64,000 nt of DNA from positions 1-64,000 of the forward strand of contig JOAZ01000010.1 in NCBI GenBank assembly GCA_000720535.1. Direction: 5' to 3'. Source of the stretch: Streptomyces halstedii. GTDB taxonomy: Bacteria > Actinomycetota > Actinomycetes > Streptomycetales > Streptomycetaceae. The position numbers and the translations under genes are program-made. The notes under the pieces are model-generated. The model did no database searches. It saw only the letters and a list, made by a program, of their open reading frames with translations, and had not been told where the DNA came from. Within the stretch, counting starts at the first letter, position 1. Each line of letters begins with the position of its first letter. Below, piece after piece: positions 7,949-20,570 of the stretch.

Positions 7949-8497
7949 ATGGACGCAGCGCAGCAAGAGGCGACGGCGAGAGCCCGGGAGCTCCAGCGCA
8001 GCTGGTACGGGGAGCCGCTGGGGGCGCTCTTCCGCAGGCTCATAGACGACCTGGGCCTCAACCAGGCCCGGCTCGCCGCGGTGCTCGGGCTGTCCGCCCC
8101 GATGCTCTCCCAGCTGATGAGCGGCCAGCGGGCCAAGATCGGCAATCCCGCGGTCGTCCAGCGCGTCCAGGCCCTCCAGGAACTCGCCGGGCAGGTGGCG
8201 GACGGCAGCACCAGCGCCGGGGAGGCCACCGACCGCATGGAGGAGATCAAGAAGTCCCAGGGCGGTTCGGTCCTCACCGGCTCCGGGCAGACCACCACCG
8301 GCGGCGGGGCGCCCACCGTCCGGCGCGTGGTCCGGGAGATCCAGTCCCTCCTCCGGTCGGTCGCCGCAGCGGGCGACATCATCGAGGCCGCCGACTCCCT
8401 CGCCCCGACCCACCCCGAACTGGCAGAGTTCCTCCGGGTGTACGGAGCGGGGCGCACCGCCGAAGCGGTCGCGCACTACGAGGGCAACCAGAGCTGA
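7949..8497 (+). CDS. Helix-turn-helix (XRE-like) DNA-binding protein
   Basis: A 182-aa cytoplasmic protein. Residues 25-65 form an XRE/Cro-type helix-turn-helix (LFRRLIDDLGLNQARLAAVLGLSAPMLSQLMSGQRAKIGNP), and a helical C-terminal half (residues 110-180) may dimerise. A Gly/Thr linker lies between (SVLTGSGQTTTGGGAP). The ATG is preceded by AGGGGA. It lies about 100 bp upstream of a Ser/Thr protein kinase on the same strand, and the pair may form one transcript, so a phosphorylated regulator is a reasonable hypothesis. No targets can be named from the sequence. Confidence 0.85.
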   Translation: MDAAQQEATARARELQRSWYGEPLGALFRRLIDDLGLNQARLAAVLGLSAPMLSQLMSGQRAKIGNPAVVQRVQALQELAGQVADGSTSAGEATDRMEEIKKSQGGSVLTGSGQTTTGGGAPTVRRVVREIQSLLRSVAAAGDIIEAADSLAPTHPELAEFLRVYGAGRTAEAVAHYEGNQS

Positions 8498-8605
8498 GAA
8501 GGCCCTGAGACCGTCGGCGCGGGGTTCTGTCACGACAGGGCCCTTCGCGGTATCCCGACGGCCGGGGGACGGGGCGGGACATGGACGGGGAGCGGGCACA
8601 GCGCA

Positions 8606-9984
<1,379 letters not shown>

Positions 9985-9997
<13 letters not shown>

Positions 9998-10032
9998 GCG
10001 GTCCGGCGCCGACCCAGACCTGACCGGTCCGG
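9985..10032. repeat. Direct repeat over a stop codon
   Basis: A 22-bp sequence covering the kinase stop codon (9985-10006) recurs at 10011-10032 with one mismatch, a period of 26 bp. It looks like a small recent tandem duplication. It leaves the reading frame of the kinase intact. Confidence 0.7.
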
Positions 10033-10039
10033 ACGGGGC

Positions 10040-11383
10040 CTACCAGGCCTGCGGCGGGCGGCCGTCGTACGGCGGCTGCCCGCCCGCTCCCGGAGGCGTC
10101 GGAGCGGTGACGGCCCGGCGCCTGGCCAGCAGCGTCCACACCCCCAGTCCGATGACCAGCACGGAGCCCGCGCCGATCCCCCCGGCGGCCACCATCGTCA
10201 TCCTGTCGCTCTTCTCGGCCTCCGGGGCGCTCTGCCCGGTCCTGGCCATGTCCCGGTCGGCGCCGCTGACCCCGAAGATCCCCGCGTCCCCCGCGTAGGG
10301 CCCGGGAAGGGCCTTGCCCCGGACGGTGATCCGCAGTGTCAGCCCGATGGGGGTGTCCCCGTAGTGCTCGGCGACCGCGGGGTCGAGCGTCACCGACAGG
10401 TAGTACCACCCGGCGAACCGCATGGCGGAGACGGCCGAAGCCGCGTCGTAGCGGTTCTGGTACGCCACCGGGGGCAGCGGGTCCAGGGCCACCGAGGCCG
10501 GCTTCCCGGAGTACGACGTGGTGGCCCCGCCGACGTGCCCGAGAGCCGGGTTGTCGAGCGCGACGGACAGCGCGTTGCCGTGGTACTCGGTGGACTTGTT
10601 GTTGTTGCTCAGCCCGGCCGTCGCGAAGATCTGCTGGCCCCAGTCCACCGGCACCCGGTAGAAGCGGGTCTGCCCCGGGGCGACGGTGTCCGTCCACTCG
10701 CCGGTCTCCAGACTGGTGGCCTCGTAGAAGCCGCTGCCCCCGGACCGCTTCTGCCGGCCGGTGGGCGGGGTCGGCGAGGAGGAGGACCACGTCTCCGGAG
10801 CTTCGGTCGGCAGCGCGTCCCCGGACTTCAGGACCGGCTCCGTGACGTACCGCAGTTCCAGGTCCCATTCCACGGGGGACGAGGTCGCCTTGGACTGACG
10901 CTCGATCAGGACGTTGTACGCGCCGGCGGCGGCACAGGGTCCGGTGTCGTCCTTCTCCACCGTCCGGTACGCGTACGCGGCCACGGGGCGCGGGAACTCC
11001 GCCGACTTGAAGAGCCCGTCCCCGGAACCGCACCGGCTGTCGTCGAGGTCGCGGATGCTGACGGTGATGCCGTCGCCGTACGCGACCTGTCCGGCGGCCT
11101 TCGGCACGGCGACCGCGGAGACGTAGGCATCGGTCCGGTCGTCGAGGTCCACGCGGTAGTAGAGCTTCTCGCCCGGCTTGATCGAGCTCTTGTAGACCGA
11201 CCCCGGTGTCAGCTCGGCCGCGTCGGCGTTGGTCTCCGTGCCGCGGACCGTCTTCGCCGCCGGATCGAAGGCGTACGCCCCGGGGCCGTCGGCGGCCCGC
11301 GCCTGCCCCGGCAGCACCGCCACCGCGCACACCGCCGCGACCGCCGCCGACCTCACCCGGCCGCTGCTGCGCTGCCTGTTCAC
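10040..11383 (-). CDS. Secreted, C-terminally membrane-anchored protein of unknown function
   Basis: A 447-aa exported protein. A signal peptide (about residues 1-31, ending QARA-AD) is followed by a large extracytoplasmic region with repeated beta-rich units (YKSSIKPGEKLYYRVDLDD near residue 65, and TVAPGQTRFYRVPVDWGQQIF near residue 245), a membrane helix (MVAAGGIGAGSVLVIGLGVWTLLARRR) near residue 400 and a short Gly/Pro tail. The paired motifs of the form PGxxxFYRVxxD suggest two related beta-sandwich domains. GAGGGGAAG lies before the GTG start. The GTG overlaps the stop of a short upstream reading frame (GTGA), a sign of former or present coupling. In related Streptomyces I recall a von Willebrand A-domain gene in that upstream position. 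Confidence 0.8.
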   Translation of the reverse strand: MNRQRSSGRVRSAAVAAVCAVAVLPGQARAADGPGAYAFDPAAKTVRGTETNADAAELTPGSVYKSSIKPGEKLYYRVDLDDRTDAYVSAVAVPKAAGQVAYGDGITVSIRDLDDSRCGSGDGLFKSAEFPRPVAAYAYRTVEKDDTGPCAAAGAYNVLIERQSKATSSPVEWDLELRYVTEPVLKSGDALPTEAPETWSSSSPTPPTGRQKRSGGSGFYEATSLETGEWTDTVAPGQTRFYRVPVDWGQQIFATAGLSNNNKSTEYHGNALSVALDNPALGHVGGATTSYSGKPASVALDPLPPVAYQNRYDAASAVSAMRFAGWYYLSVTLDPAVAEHYGDTPIGLTLRITVRGKALPGPYAGDAGIFGVSGADRDMARTGQSAPEAEKSDRMTMVAAGGIGAGSVLVIGLGVWTLLARRRAVTAPTPPGAGGQPPYDGRPPQAW

Positions 11384-11640
11384 GCGCTTCCCCTCGTCGT
11401 CTGCGTACCCGACCGGCGACGGCTGCGTACGACGACGAGCCCCGCGATCAGTGCGACCGCGGCGCCCGTCGCGCCGGCCGTCGCGATGCCGGTCCATCCT
11501 GCCCCGCCCGTACCACCGCTGTCTGCGGCCCCGGTCGAAACGCCGCTCTTGCCCCACTGAGTCCCCAGGGACTCCGACGCCGCGGTGGCGGCACCGTGCG
11601 CGGACCCGCCGGTTCGTCCCCGACGACCGCCGCCCGCGAC
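11380..11640 (-). pseudogene. Probable C-terminal remnant of a membrane protein gene
   Basis: The minus-strand frame ends in a convincing protein tail: AATAASESLGTQWGKSGVSTGAADSGG, then a membrane helix (TGIATAGATGAAVALIAGLVVV) and a basic RSRRRSG end. Its TGA overlaps the GTG of the next gene, which shows the tail was once translated. Upstream the frame loses protein character (Arg/Gly-rich, no Shine-Dalgarno) and would run through the terminator of the DLW-39 gene. I infer a gene truncated at its 5' end, possibly the VWA-domain membrane gene usually seen here. A short genuine protein starting at the GTG near 11640 is the alternative. Confidence 0.45.
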
Positions 11641-11764
11641 GGATCCCCGCGCCTCCTCGCCCCGCCGCTTCGCCCCGCGGCTTCGCTCAAGCAAGCCGGT
11701 TACGTGCCGGGGTGGAACCGAAAGCACGGCTGTCGCGGTCCCGCAACAGGAGCCGGACAGCACA

Positions 11765-11793
11765 AGGCCCCGGCCGCTGAGCGACCGGGGCCT
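11765..11793. terminator. Terminator after the DLW-39 gene
   Basis: Nine-bp arms (AGGCCCCGG/CCGGGGCCT, 11765-11773 and 11785-11793) about 20 bp past the DLW-39 stop codon, reading leftwards. Confidence 0.6.
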
Positions 11794-11813
11794 CGGATCA
11801 GACTGTTCCCGTC

Positions 11814-11948
11814 TCACACACCCGAACCTGCGGGCACGGAGTCGGTCGCCTCCGTCCACAGATCCTGCTCGGCGCGATCCGCCTGGATCTGGCGGTACAC
11901 GAGGAGCCCGCCGATGGCGGCCAGTGCGACCAGGAGAAGCTTCTTCAC
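11814..11948 (-). CDS. DLW-39 family small membrane protein
   Basis: A 44-aa protein: one membrane helix (KKLLLVALAAIGGLLVYRQI) followed by the invariant short acidic tail QADRAEQDLWTEATD, whose DLW triplet names the family. It is widespread in actinobacteria close to gyrA and the tRNA-Ile/Ala genes; its function is unknown. I use the GTG at 11948 because it matches the family length; an in-frame extension to 12002 adds no conserved sequence. Confidence 0.85.
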   Translation of the reverse strand: MKKLLLVALAAIGGLLVYRQIQADRAEQDLWTEATDSVPAGSGV

Positions 11949-12233
11949 CGCGCGACCTCGTCTTTCCTTGACGTAAGGGACTTCTGCCGCCCGACTATAC
12001 ACACCGGCCGATACCGTTCGGTGACCTGCCCGGGGGCCTGTGACCGACCCGTATCGAGGGGGTTCCGGGACGGCCGGAACGCGGCCCCCGGAGAGGTTTC
12101 CGGAGGCGGTTGCACCAGAAGAGTGGTGTTCATCGGAAGATCGGCGCAGCGCGGGCGTCGGTGCCCGGATTCGGGCCCCGGATCCACATCATCGGAAAGG
12201 TAAGCAAACCGGACCACCTGAAAGTGAGGGGCC

Positions 12234-12599
12234 ATGAGCGCCTTCAAGGCCAAGAGCCTCTGGACCGCCTTCGTCACCGTCCTCTTCGCACTCCTCGCCT
12301 CGCTGGGCTTCGCCACCACCGCCCAGGCCACGGTCACGGAGCCCGCGGTCACGCCCCAGAAGCACACGGGTGCGGCCCCGGCAACCGTGACCACTCCCTC
12401 GGTGCGATGGACCCTTCCGCGTGACAGGGCGCTGCCGCCCACGATGAAGCAGCGTATCCGCGCCGAGGCGCACGGCTCCTCACCGGCCACCCGGCAGCTG
12501 TCCTCCACGGACTCCGCCGCCACCGCCCGCACGACGCACGGCGCCCTCACCGCCCTCGGCTCGTCCCCCGCCCGGGACTCGGCCCCACCGCCGCCCTGA
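12234..12599 (+). CDS. Small secreted protein (DUF6344-like)
   Basis: A 121-aa protein with a signal peptide (MSAFKAKSLWTAFVTVLFALLASLGFATTAQA, cleavage after about residue 32). The mature part is short, Ala/Thr/Ser-rich and probably disordered, with a basic patch VRWTLPRDRALPPTMKQRIRAE. The N-terminus resembles proteins annotated as DUF6344 in Streptomyces; I am not certain of the number. The ATG has GTGAGGG just upstream, and a terminator lies 22 bp after the stop. It sits in an accessory patch between DLW-39 and tRNA-Ile. Confidence 0.65.
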   Translation: MSAFKAKSLWTAFVTVLFALLASLGFATTAQATVTEPAVTPQKHTGAAPATVTTPSVRWTLPRDRALPPTMKQRIRAEAHGSSPATRQLSSTDSAATARTTHGALTALGSSPARDSAPPPP

Positions 12600-12620
12600 G
12601 CGCGCCGTGGCGACACCGCG

Positions 12621-12654
12621 AGGCCCCTGGACCGGTTCACCCCGGCAGGGGCCT
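12621..12654. terminator. Hairpin terminator
   Basis: Arms AGGCCCCTG and CAGGGGCCT (12621-12629, 12646-12654) followed by TCTTC; placed just after the small secreted protein gene on the plus strand. Confidence 0.7.
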
Positions 12655-12817
12655 TCTTCATGCCCTCACACCCCCGCCGACGGGCTCCGCCCGGGGCACA
12701 CGGTCCGCGATGTGGACACAACACCCGTCCACAGCACGGGCCTTCGCGTTTTCCGCCCGCGGAGTCCATCGTTCCGCGATGCTGGTTCCTTCACCACGCC
12801 CGTCCTTGGGGGACTTC

Positions 12818-13216
12818 ATGCGCACCCGCACCACCACGGCCGTCGCGGCCGGTCTGCTCCTCGCCGCCCTCACCGCTTGCGGCACCGAGAGCGCCGGGGC
12901 CGAACCGGCCACCTCGCCCAGCCTCAGCGAGGAAGAGCTGACCGGCCTGCCCGACACCACACCGCAGCAGGAAGCCGCGTTCGTCGCGGCGCTCGACTCG
13001 ATCGACAAGGACATCGCCCACGGTGACGCCGACAAGGCGGTCGGCCGCGGACGCAACCAGTGCCGCACCATTCACGACTGGCCGGACGACGAGGCGAAGC
13101 AGATCGACCAGGCCGCTCAGCGGTTCACCAGCCCGAAGCACCCCGACGCCCGCGCTCCCGAGACCGCGGAGAAGATCAACGCGGCGGCACACGCGCACCT
13201 CTGCCCCGCCTTCTGA
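12818..13216 (+). CDS. Lipoprotein with DUF732-like C-terminal domain
   Basis: A 132-aa lipoprotein. The signal sequence MRTRTTTAVAAGLLLAALTAC has a good lipobox (LTAC, Cys21 lipidated). After a short disordered linker the mature domain begins near residue 45 (DTTPQQEAAFVAALDSIDKDIAHGDADKAVGRGRNQCRTI) and ends HAHLCPAF; the two cysteines, one central and one near the C-terminus, and the QEAAFVAAL start recall the DUF732 family of secreted actinobacterial proteins. Function unknown. GGGGGAC precedes the ATG by a few bases. Two DnaA-box-like 9-mers (12711-12719, 12725-12733) lie upstream. Confidence 0.75.
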   Translation: MRTRTTTAVAAGLLLAALTACGTESAGAEPATSPSLSEEELTGLPDTTPQQEAAFVAALDSIDKDIAHGDADKAVGRGRNQCRTIHDWPDDEAKQIDQAAQRFTSPKHPDARAPETAEKINAAAHAHLCPAF

Positions 13217-13444
13217 CCCGGGCCGCGGAGGCGCCGGCCCCGGCACCCGGAACACGTCCCCCACCCGCTGCCGCCCCGCGCCCGACGGCCGGGCCCGCAC
13301 GACGGCCGGACCCCACGCGGCCGGCGGCAGCGGGCGGGCGGCCACCCGGCACCTCCACGCCGAGGCGCCGCGCCCTCACGTCAGGCGCGGCAGCGCCCCG
13401 CACAAGGACGTCCAGGGGCTCCGGCAGCCGCGTACGGGGCCCGC

Positions 13445-14425
13445 TCACCGAGGCCTGTACATGTCCATCACCAGGTTCTCGTCCGTTCCCTCGTCCCCGG
13501 TGAACAAGTGGTACGGATGGTCGTCCCCGTACGGAAGCCGCCTTCCCGCCTGCTCGGGACAGAAGTCCAGCAGGGACACCTTCAGGTCGATCTCCTCGGC
13601 GAACGGCTCCTTCAGCATCCTCAGCTCCTCCACCTCAAGATGGAGGTCGCACGCCGGGCAGTCGAAGACGAGGGGGGTCATGAGAACCGTGTCAGCTGTC
13701 TCGGAGCCGCGGGTCTCGCCACCGAGCCATCCCCGCGACGAGCAGGCCGGGCAGGTGGCGGGCTCGTCGTGCTCGACGTACCCGGGTGACGAGACGCCGG
13801 CGATGGCCGCCAGCACGAGCCTGCGGTCTTCCTCGCCGAAGTGCGCGTAACGGTCCGAGAAGACGTGCCAGGCCCTCGCGAGCTTCCCCTCCAGCCGCAC
13901 ACGCGCCTCCTCGACCCGGATGTCGAGCAGCTTGTCGTGCAGCCCCTGGTACGGGCCCCAGAAGTCCCCGAGAGGCGGAAGTTCGGGAAGCAGCCTGTCG
14001 GCCATCCGCAGACAGGTGGTGAAGACCGCGTTGACCTGGGCCGCGTCGTGGAAGGCCGCGTGGGCGACTCCGTTACGGGCCTCGGCGACCGGCAGCAGCT
14101 CCTGCCGGGAGACGGGCATGCTCCCCTTCAGGATCCCCGCAACCCGGACGTACGCCTCGACGAGGCCGATCGTCTTGGTCTGGCTTCGCGCCCCGGAGGC
14201 GTGGACCCCATGGCCCGTCGCGTGCAGCAACGAACTGAAGTCCTTGCCTTCCACGATCAGCGCCGGGTGCAGGGCGGCCAGGTACGCCTTGAGAAGGTGT
14301 TCGGCCGCCACCCCCGCGTGATGGACCGCCATGTCCGACAGCAAGGGGCCGTCGGAGAAGGCCGTGAAGGCGGCGGCCATCCACTTCTGAGACGAGTACC
14401 AGAGCCGCTGGGCGTCCTTGTTCAT
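13445..14425 (-). CDS. HEPN-like domain protein with a C-terminal zinc ribbon
   Basis: A 326-aa cytoplasmic protein I do not recognise by name. The N-terminal 150 residues look like a HEPN fold: helix HHAGVAAEHLLKAYLAAL near residues 34-51, and the motif ARNGVAHAAF near residue 117, which fits the R-X4-H signature (with the polar residue after Arg) of HEPN ribonucleases. Residues about 220-270 form a zinc ribbon: CPAC followed about 30 residues later by CPAC (ATCPACSSRGWLGG ... VFDCPACDLHLE). HEPN proteins act as RNA-cutting toxins, in phage defence or in RNA processing; which applies here is open. A TACTGT hexamer ends 7 bases before the ATG, so the mRNA may be leaderless. No antitoxin-like partner gene is adjacent. 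Confidence 0.65.
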   Translation of the reverse strand: MNKDAQRLWYSSQKWMAAAFTAFSDGPLLSDMAVHHAGVAAEHLLKAYLAALHPALIVEGKDFSSLLHATGHGVHASGARSQTKTIGLVEAYVRVAGILKGSMPVSRQELLPVAEARNGVAHAAFHDAAQVNAVFTTCLRMADRLLPELPPLGDFWGPYQGLHDKLLDIRVEEARVRLEGKLARAWHVFSDRYAHFGEEDRRLVLAAIAGVSSPGYVEHDEPATCPACSSRGWLGGETRGSETADTVLMTPLVFDCPACDLHLEVEELRMLKEPFAEEIDLKVSLLDFCPEQAGRRLPYGDDHPYHLFTGDEGTDENLVMDMYRPR

Positions 14426-14579
14426 GGTCGGGACAGTAGGGCCCCGGCCCCGGCGCACGGGCTGTATTTTCCCCACCCGAGCGAGCGGGCGACGGCTTCT
14501 TCGCGCCGTCCGGCCCGGCTCCCCGACATCTGCGGGAAGTTACGGGGCAGTAGTGGGGTAACGGACCCCAGCACGCGAA

Positions 14580-14614
14580 GAAGCCCGGCAGGTCCTGGGG
14601 ACCTACCGGGCTTC
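14580..14614. terminator. Terminator after tRNA-Ile
   Basis: Sixteen-bp arms with one mismatch (14580-14595 and 14599-14614), placed about 20 bp beyond the 3' end of the leftward tRNA-Ile gene. Confidence 0.75.
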
Positions 14615-14635
14615 TCACCTGGCGCTTCGCCACTG

Positions 14636-14709
14636 TGGGGCTAACAGGATTTGAACCTGTGGCCTCATCCTTATCAGGGATGCGCTCTAACCAACTGAGC
14701 TATAGCCCC
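14636..14709 (-). tRNA. tRNA-Ile(GAT)
   Basis: A 74-nt cloverleaf on the minus strand: acceptor GGGGCTA with TAGCCCC, discriminator A, D-arm AGCTCAGTTGGTTAGAGC, anticodon loop CTGATAA (GAT), T-arm GGTTCAAATCC. CCA is not encoded. It lies just downstream of the DUF3566 gene; placement next to gyrA is the usual actinobacterial arrangement. Confidence 0.95.
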
Positions 14710-14780
14710 GCCGCGCTGCTGCGCTGACTTCTGAAGATTAGCGCACGTCGGGGCCAGTCCCAAAATCGATACCCCGCGGC

Positions 14781-15467
14781 CTACTCGTCCTCGGCGAGCG
14801 TCAGCTCGACGCCGCCCACGAAGCCGGCCGACAGGTTGTAGATGAACGAGCCCAGCGTCGCCAGCGCGGTGGCCAGCACCACGTCGATCACCGCGATGAC
14901 CGAGGTGAAGATGAGCACACGCGGCAGCGAGAGGAACGACTGCAGATCGAAGCCGCTGCTCTCCGTCGAGCCGGTGGCCTCGCTGATCGTGCCGCCCACC
15001 GTCTCGAAGACGCCCATCGCGTCCATCACCATCCACAGCACGGCGGCCGCGACCACCGTGCAGATGCCCAGCGCGATGGACAGCAGGAAGCTGACCTTCA
15101 TCACCGACCACGGATCGGCCTTGGACACCCGCAGACGGGCCTTACGGGTACGCGGAGTGGTCCGCGCCCCCGTCCGGGGCAGCCGGGTCGCCTGCGCGCC
15201 GTCCGCGCCCCGCGCTCCCCCCTGGGTTCCGCCGCCCTGCGTACCGCCCACGGGGGACGGGTACGCCTGCGGCGGGTGGTAGGGCCCCGCAGGACCCGAT
15301 GCGGGCTCACGCTCACCGGGCAACGGCCCGGTCGCGTACCCCTCGTACTGGGGCTGTGGCCCCCGAGTCTCCGTCACAGTGCCCCCTTGGGAGTCCGTGG
15401 CAGGGCCACGGGCACCGTTCGCGCCTGCTCCCGAAGCGGCCGGACCGGCGCCCGTGGCTCCACTCAC
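14781..15467 (-). CDS. DUF3566 membrane protein
   Basis: A 228-aa protein with a disordered Gly/Pro-rich N-terminal 110 residues, then the conserved DUF3566 core: RKARLRVSKADPWSVMKVSFLLSIALGICTVVAAAVLWMVMDAMGVFETVGG, and a second hydrophobic segment VLIFTSVIAVIDVVLATALATLGSFIYNLSAGFVGGVELTL. Two to three membrane spans are predicted. The family is almost always found next to gyrA in actinobacteria, and the equivalent mycobacterial gene neighbours a cell-shape factor, but no reaction is known. The GTG start is 3 bases beyond the gyrA stop codon, so it is translated from the gyrA message. Confidence 0.88.
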   Translation of the reverse strand: MSGATGAGPAASGAGANGARGPATDSQGGTVTETRGPQPQYEGYATGPLPGEREPASGPAGPYHPPQAYPSPVGGTQGGGTQGGARGADGAQATRLPRTGARTTPRTRKARLRVSKADPWSVMKVSFLLSIALGICTVVAAAVLWMVMDAMGVFETVGGTISEATGSTESSGFDLQSFLSLPRVLIFTSVIAVIDVVLATALATLGSFIYNLSAGFVGGVELTLAEDE

Positions 15468-15470
15468 GCT

Positions 15471-18086
15471 CTACTCCTCGTGCTCCCCGGCCGAAGGCTC
15501 CGTGCCCTCGGCCACGCTCTCGGCATGGGCCTCGGCCGTGTCGCCTTCGGCCTCTTCGGTCCCGTCGACCTCTTCGGCCTCACGACCCGCCTCGGCGTTG
15601 CGCGCGATGCCGACGACGGCATCACGCTTGCCCAGATTGATCAGTTGGACGCCCATGGTGTCACGGCCCGTCTCCCTGACTTCACTGACTCGCGTACGGA
15701 TCACACCACCGCCGAGCGTGATGGCGAGGATCTCGTCCGACTCCTCCACCACCAGCGCGCCGACGAGGGATCCCCGGTCCTCGACGATCTTCGCGGCCTT
15801 GATGCCCAGACCGCCACGGCCCTGGACGCGGTACTCGTCCACGGCGGTCCGCTTCGCGTATCCGCCGTCGGTGGCCGTGAAGACGAACGTACCGGGCCGG
15901 ACGACATTCATCGAGAGCAGTTCGTCGCCTTCGCGGAAACTCATGCCCTTCACCCCAGAAGTCGCGCGGCCCATCGGACGCAGCGCGTCGTCCGTCGCCG
16001 TGAACCGGATCGACTGGGCCTTCCTGCTGATGAGCAGCAGGTCGTCCTCCGCCGACACCAGCTCCGCGCCGATGAGTTCGTCGTCCGCGCCGCTCTCGGT
16101 CTCCCGGAGGTTGATCGCGATGACACCACCGGAGCGCGGCGAGTCGTAGTCCTTCAGGGACGTCTTCTTCACCAGACCGCCCTTGGTCGCCAGGACCAGG
16201 TACGGCACCGCCTCGTAGTCGCGTACGGCGAGGATCTGCGCGATCCGCTCGTCCGGCTGGAACGCCAGCAGGTTCGCGACGTGCTGACCCCGCGCGTCCC
16301 GGCCTGCGTCCGGCAGCTCGTAGGCCTTCGCCCGGTACACCCGGCCCTTGTTCGTGAAGAACAGCAGCCAGTGATGGGTCGTCGAGACGAAGAAGTGGTC
16401 GACGATGTCGTCTTCCCTGAGCTTCGTGCCCCGCACACCCTTGCCGCCCCGCTTCTGCGAGCGGTAGTCGTCCGTCTTGGTGCGCTTCACATAGCCGCCA
16501 CGGCTGATCGTGACGACGATGTCCTCCTCGGCGATCAGGTCCTCGATGGACATGTCGCCCTCGAAGGGCACCAGCTTGGAACGCCGGTCGTCGCCGAACT
16601 TGTCGACGATCGCGGCCAGTTCCTCGCTGACGATCTTCCGCTGGAGCTCCGGCGAGGCGAGGATCGCGTTGTACTGGTCGATCTTCGTCTGGAGTTCGTC
16701 GTGCTCGGCGGTGATCTTCTGGTGCTCCAGCGCGGCCAGCCGGCGCAGCTGCATCTCCAGGATCGCGTTCGCCTGGATCTCGTCGATCTCCAGCAGGCCC
16801 ATCAGGCCCTCACGCGCGATCTCCACCGTGTTGCTGCGACGGATGAGGGCGATGACCTCCTCGATCGCGTCGAGCGCCTTGAGCAGGCCGCGCAGGATGT
16901 GCGCCCGCTCCTCGGCCTTGCGCAGCCGGAAGCGGGTGCGCCGGACGATGACCTCGATCTGGTGCGTCACCCAGTGCCGGATGAACGCGTCGATCGACAG
17001 GGTGCGGGGCACACCGTCGACGAGCGCCAGCATGTTGGCGCCGAAGTTCGTCTGCAGGTCGGTGTGCTTGTACAGGTTGTTCAGCACGACCTTGGCGACC
17101 GCGTCACGCTTCAGCACGACCACCAGGCGCTGGCCCGTGCGCGAGGACGTCTCGTCGCGGACGTCCGCGATCCCGCCGATCTTGCCGTCCTTCACCAGGT
17201 CGGCGATCTTCTGCGCGAGGTTGTCGGGGTTGGTCTGGTACGGAAGCTCCGTGACGACCAGGCACTGCCGGTTCTGGATCTCCTCGACCGCCACGACCGC
17301 CCGCATCGTGATCGAGCCGCGGCCCGTGCGGTAGGCCTCCTCGATGCCCTTGCGGCCGACGACCAGGGCGCCTGTCGGGAAGTCCGGGCCCTTGATCCGC
17401 TCGATCAGGGCGTCCAGCAGCTCTTCCTGCGAGGCCTCCGGGTGCTCCAGGTACCACTGGGCGCCCGCCGCGACCTCACGCAGGTTGTGCGGGGGGATGT
17501 TGGTCGCCATCCCGACCGCGATACCCGCCGAACCGTTCACCAGGAGGTTCGGGAACCGCGCCGGCAGCACCGTCGGCTCCTGGTTGCGGCCGTCGTAGTT
17601 GTCCTGGAAGTCGACGGTCTCCTCGTCGATGTCCCGGACCATCTCCATGGACAGCGGCATCATCTTGCATTCGGTGTACCGCATGGCGGCGGCCGGGTCG
17701 TTGCCCGGGGAACCGAAATTGCCGTTGGAGTCCACCAGCGGCATCCGCATCGACCACGGCTGCGCCAGGCGCACCAGCGCGTCGTAGATCGAGGAGTCAC
17801 CGTGGGGGTGGTACGTACCCATGACGTCACCGACGACGCGGGCGCACTTGTAGAAGCCCTTCTCGGGCCGGTAGCCGCCGTCGTACATCGCGTACAGCAC
17901 CCGGCGGTGGACGGGCTTGAGGCCGTCCCGTACGTCGGGCAGCGCACGCGAGACGATGACGGACATCGCGTAGTCGAGGTAGGAGCGCTGCATCTCCGTC
18001 TCGAGCCCCACGGGCTCGACACGCATGCCCACGCCCTCGACGGCGGGCACCTCTTCGGGCGTCACGGGGGAATTCTCGTCGGCCAT
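15471..18086 (-). CDS. gyrA: DNA gyrase subunit A
   Basis: The DNA-breaking subunit of the type II topoisomerase that introduces negative supercoils. The 871-aa protein is full length. The catalytic Tyr137 lies in [11 protein letters not shown]. In the quinolone-resistance-determining region ([16 protein letters not shown]) the residues corresponding to E. coli Ser83 and Asp87 are Ser98 and Asp102, so no classical resistance change is present. The C-terminal beta-pinwheel carries the GyrA box-like KRGGKGVRG. The acidic C-terminal tail is long. It follows gyrB by about 46 bp, and DUF3566 follows directly, forming one leftward operon. Confidence 0.98.
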   Translation of the reverse strand: MADENSPVTPEEVPAVEGVGMRVEPVGLETEMQRSYLDYAMSVIVSRALPDVRDGLKPVHRRVLYAMYDGGYRPEKGFYKCARVVGDVMGTYHPHGDSSIYDALVRLAQPWSMRMPLVDSNGNFGSPGNDPAAAMRYTECKMMPLSMEMVRDIDEETVDFQDNYDGRNQEPTVLPARFPNLLVNGSAGIAVGMATNIPPHNLREVAAGAQWYLEHPEASQEELLDALIERIKGPDFPTGALVVGRKGIEEAYRTGRGSITMRAVVAVEEIQNRQCLVVTELPYQTNPDNLAQKIADLVKDGKIGGIADVRDETSSRTGQRLVVVLKRDAVAKVVLNNLYKHTDLQTNFGANMLALVDGVPRTLSIDAFIRHWVTHQIEVIVRRTRFRLRKAEERAHILRGLLKALDAIEEVIALIRRSNTVEIAREGLMGLLEIDEIQANAILEMQLRRLAALEHQKITAEHDELQTKIDQYNAILASPELQRKIVSEELAAIVDKFGDDRRSKLVPFEGDMSIEDLIAEEDIVVTISRGGYVKRTKTDDYRSQKRGGKGVRGTKLREDDIVDHFFVSTTHHWLLFFTNKGRVYRAKAYELPDAGRDARGQHVANLLAFQPDERIAQILAVRDYEAVPYLVLATKGGLVKKTSLKDYDSPRSGGVIAINLRETESGADDELIGAELVSAEDDLLLISRKAQSIRFTATDDALRPMGRATSGVKGMSFREGDELLSMNVVRPGTFVFTATDGGYAKRTAVDEYRVQGRGGLGIKAAKIVEDRGSLVGALVVEESDEILAITLGGGVIRTRVSEVRETGRDTMGVQLINLGKRDAVVGIARNAEAGREAEEVDGTEEAEGDTAEAHAESVAEGTEPSAGEHEE

Positions 18087-18132
18087 TGCTGGTCAAAGTC
18101 CTTTCGAGCTGCGGCTTGCTGGTACGGCCGAC

Positions 18133-20570
<2,438 letters not shown>

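Noticed and set aside
12034-12230. Possible c-di-AMP or other riboswitch upstream of the small secreted protein
   Set aside because: Paired G/C-rich segments are present, but I could not match the conserved core of a known riboswitch by eye.
12711-12733. Two DnaA-box-like 9-mers before the lipoprotein gene
   Set aside because: Both deviate from consensus (GTGTCCACA, CCGTCCACA) and such 9-mers are frequent by chance; not counted as a cluster.
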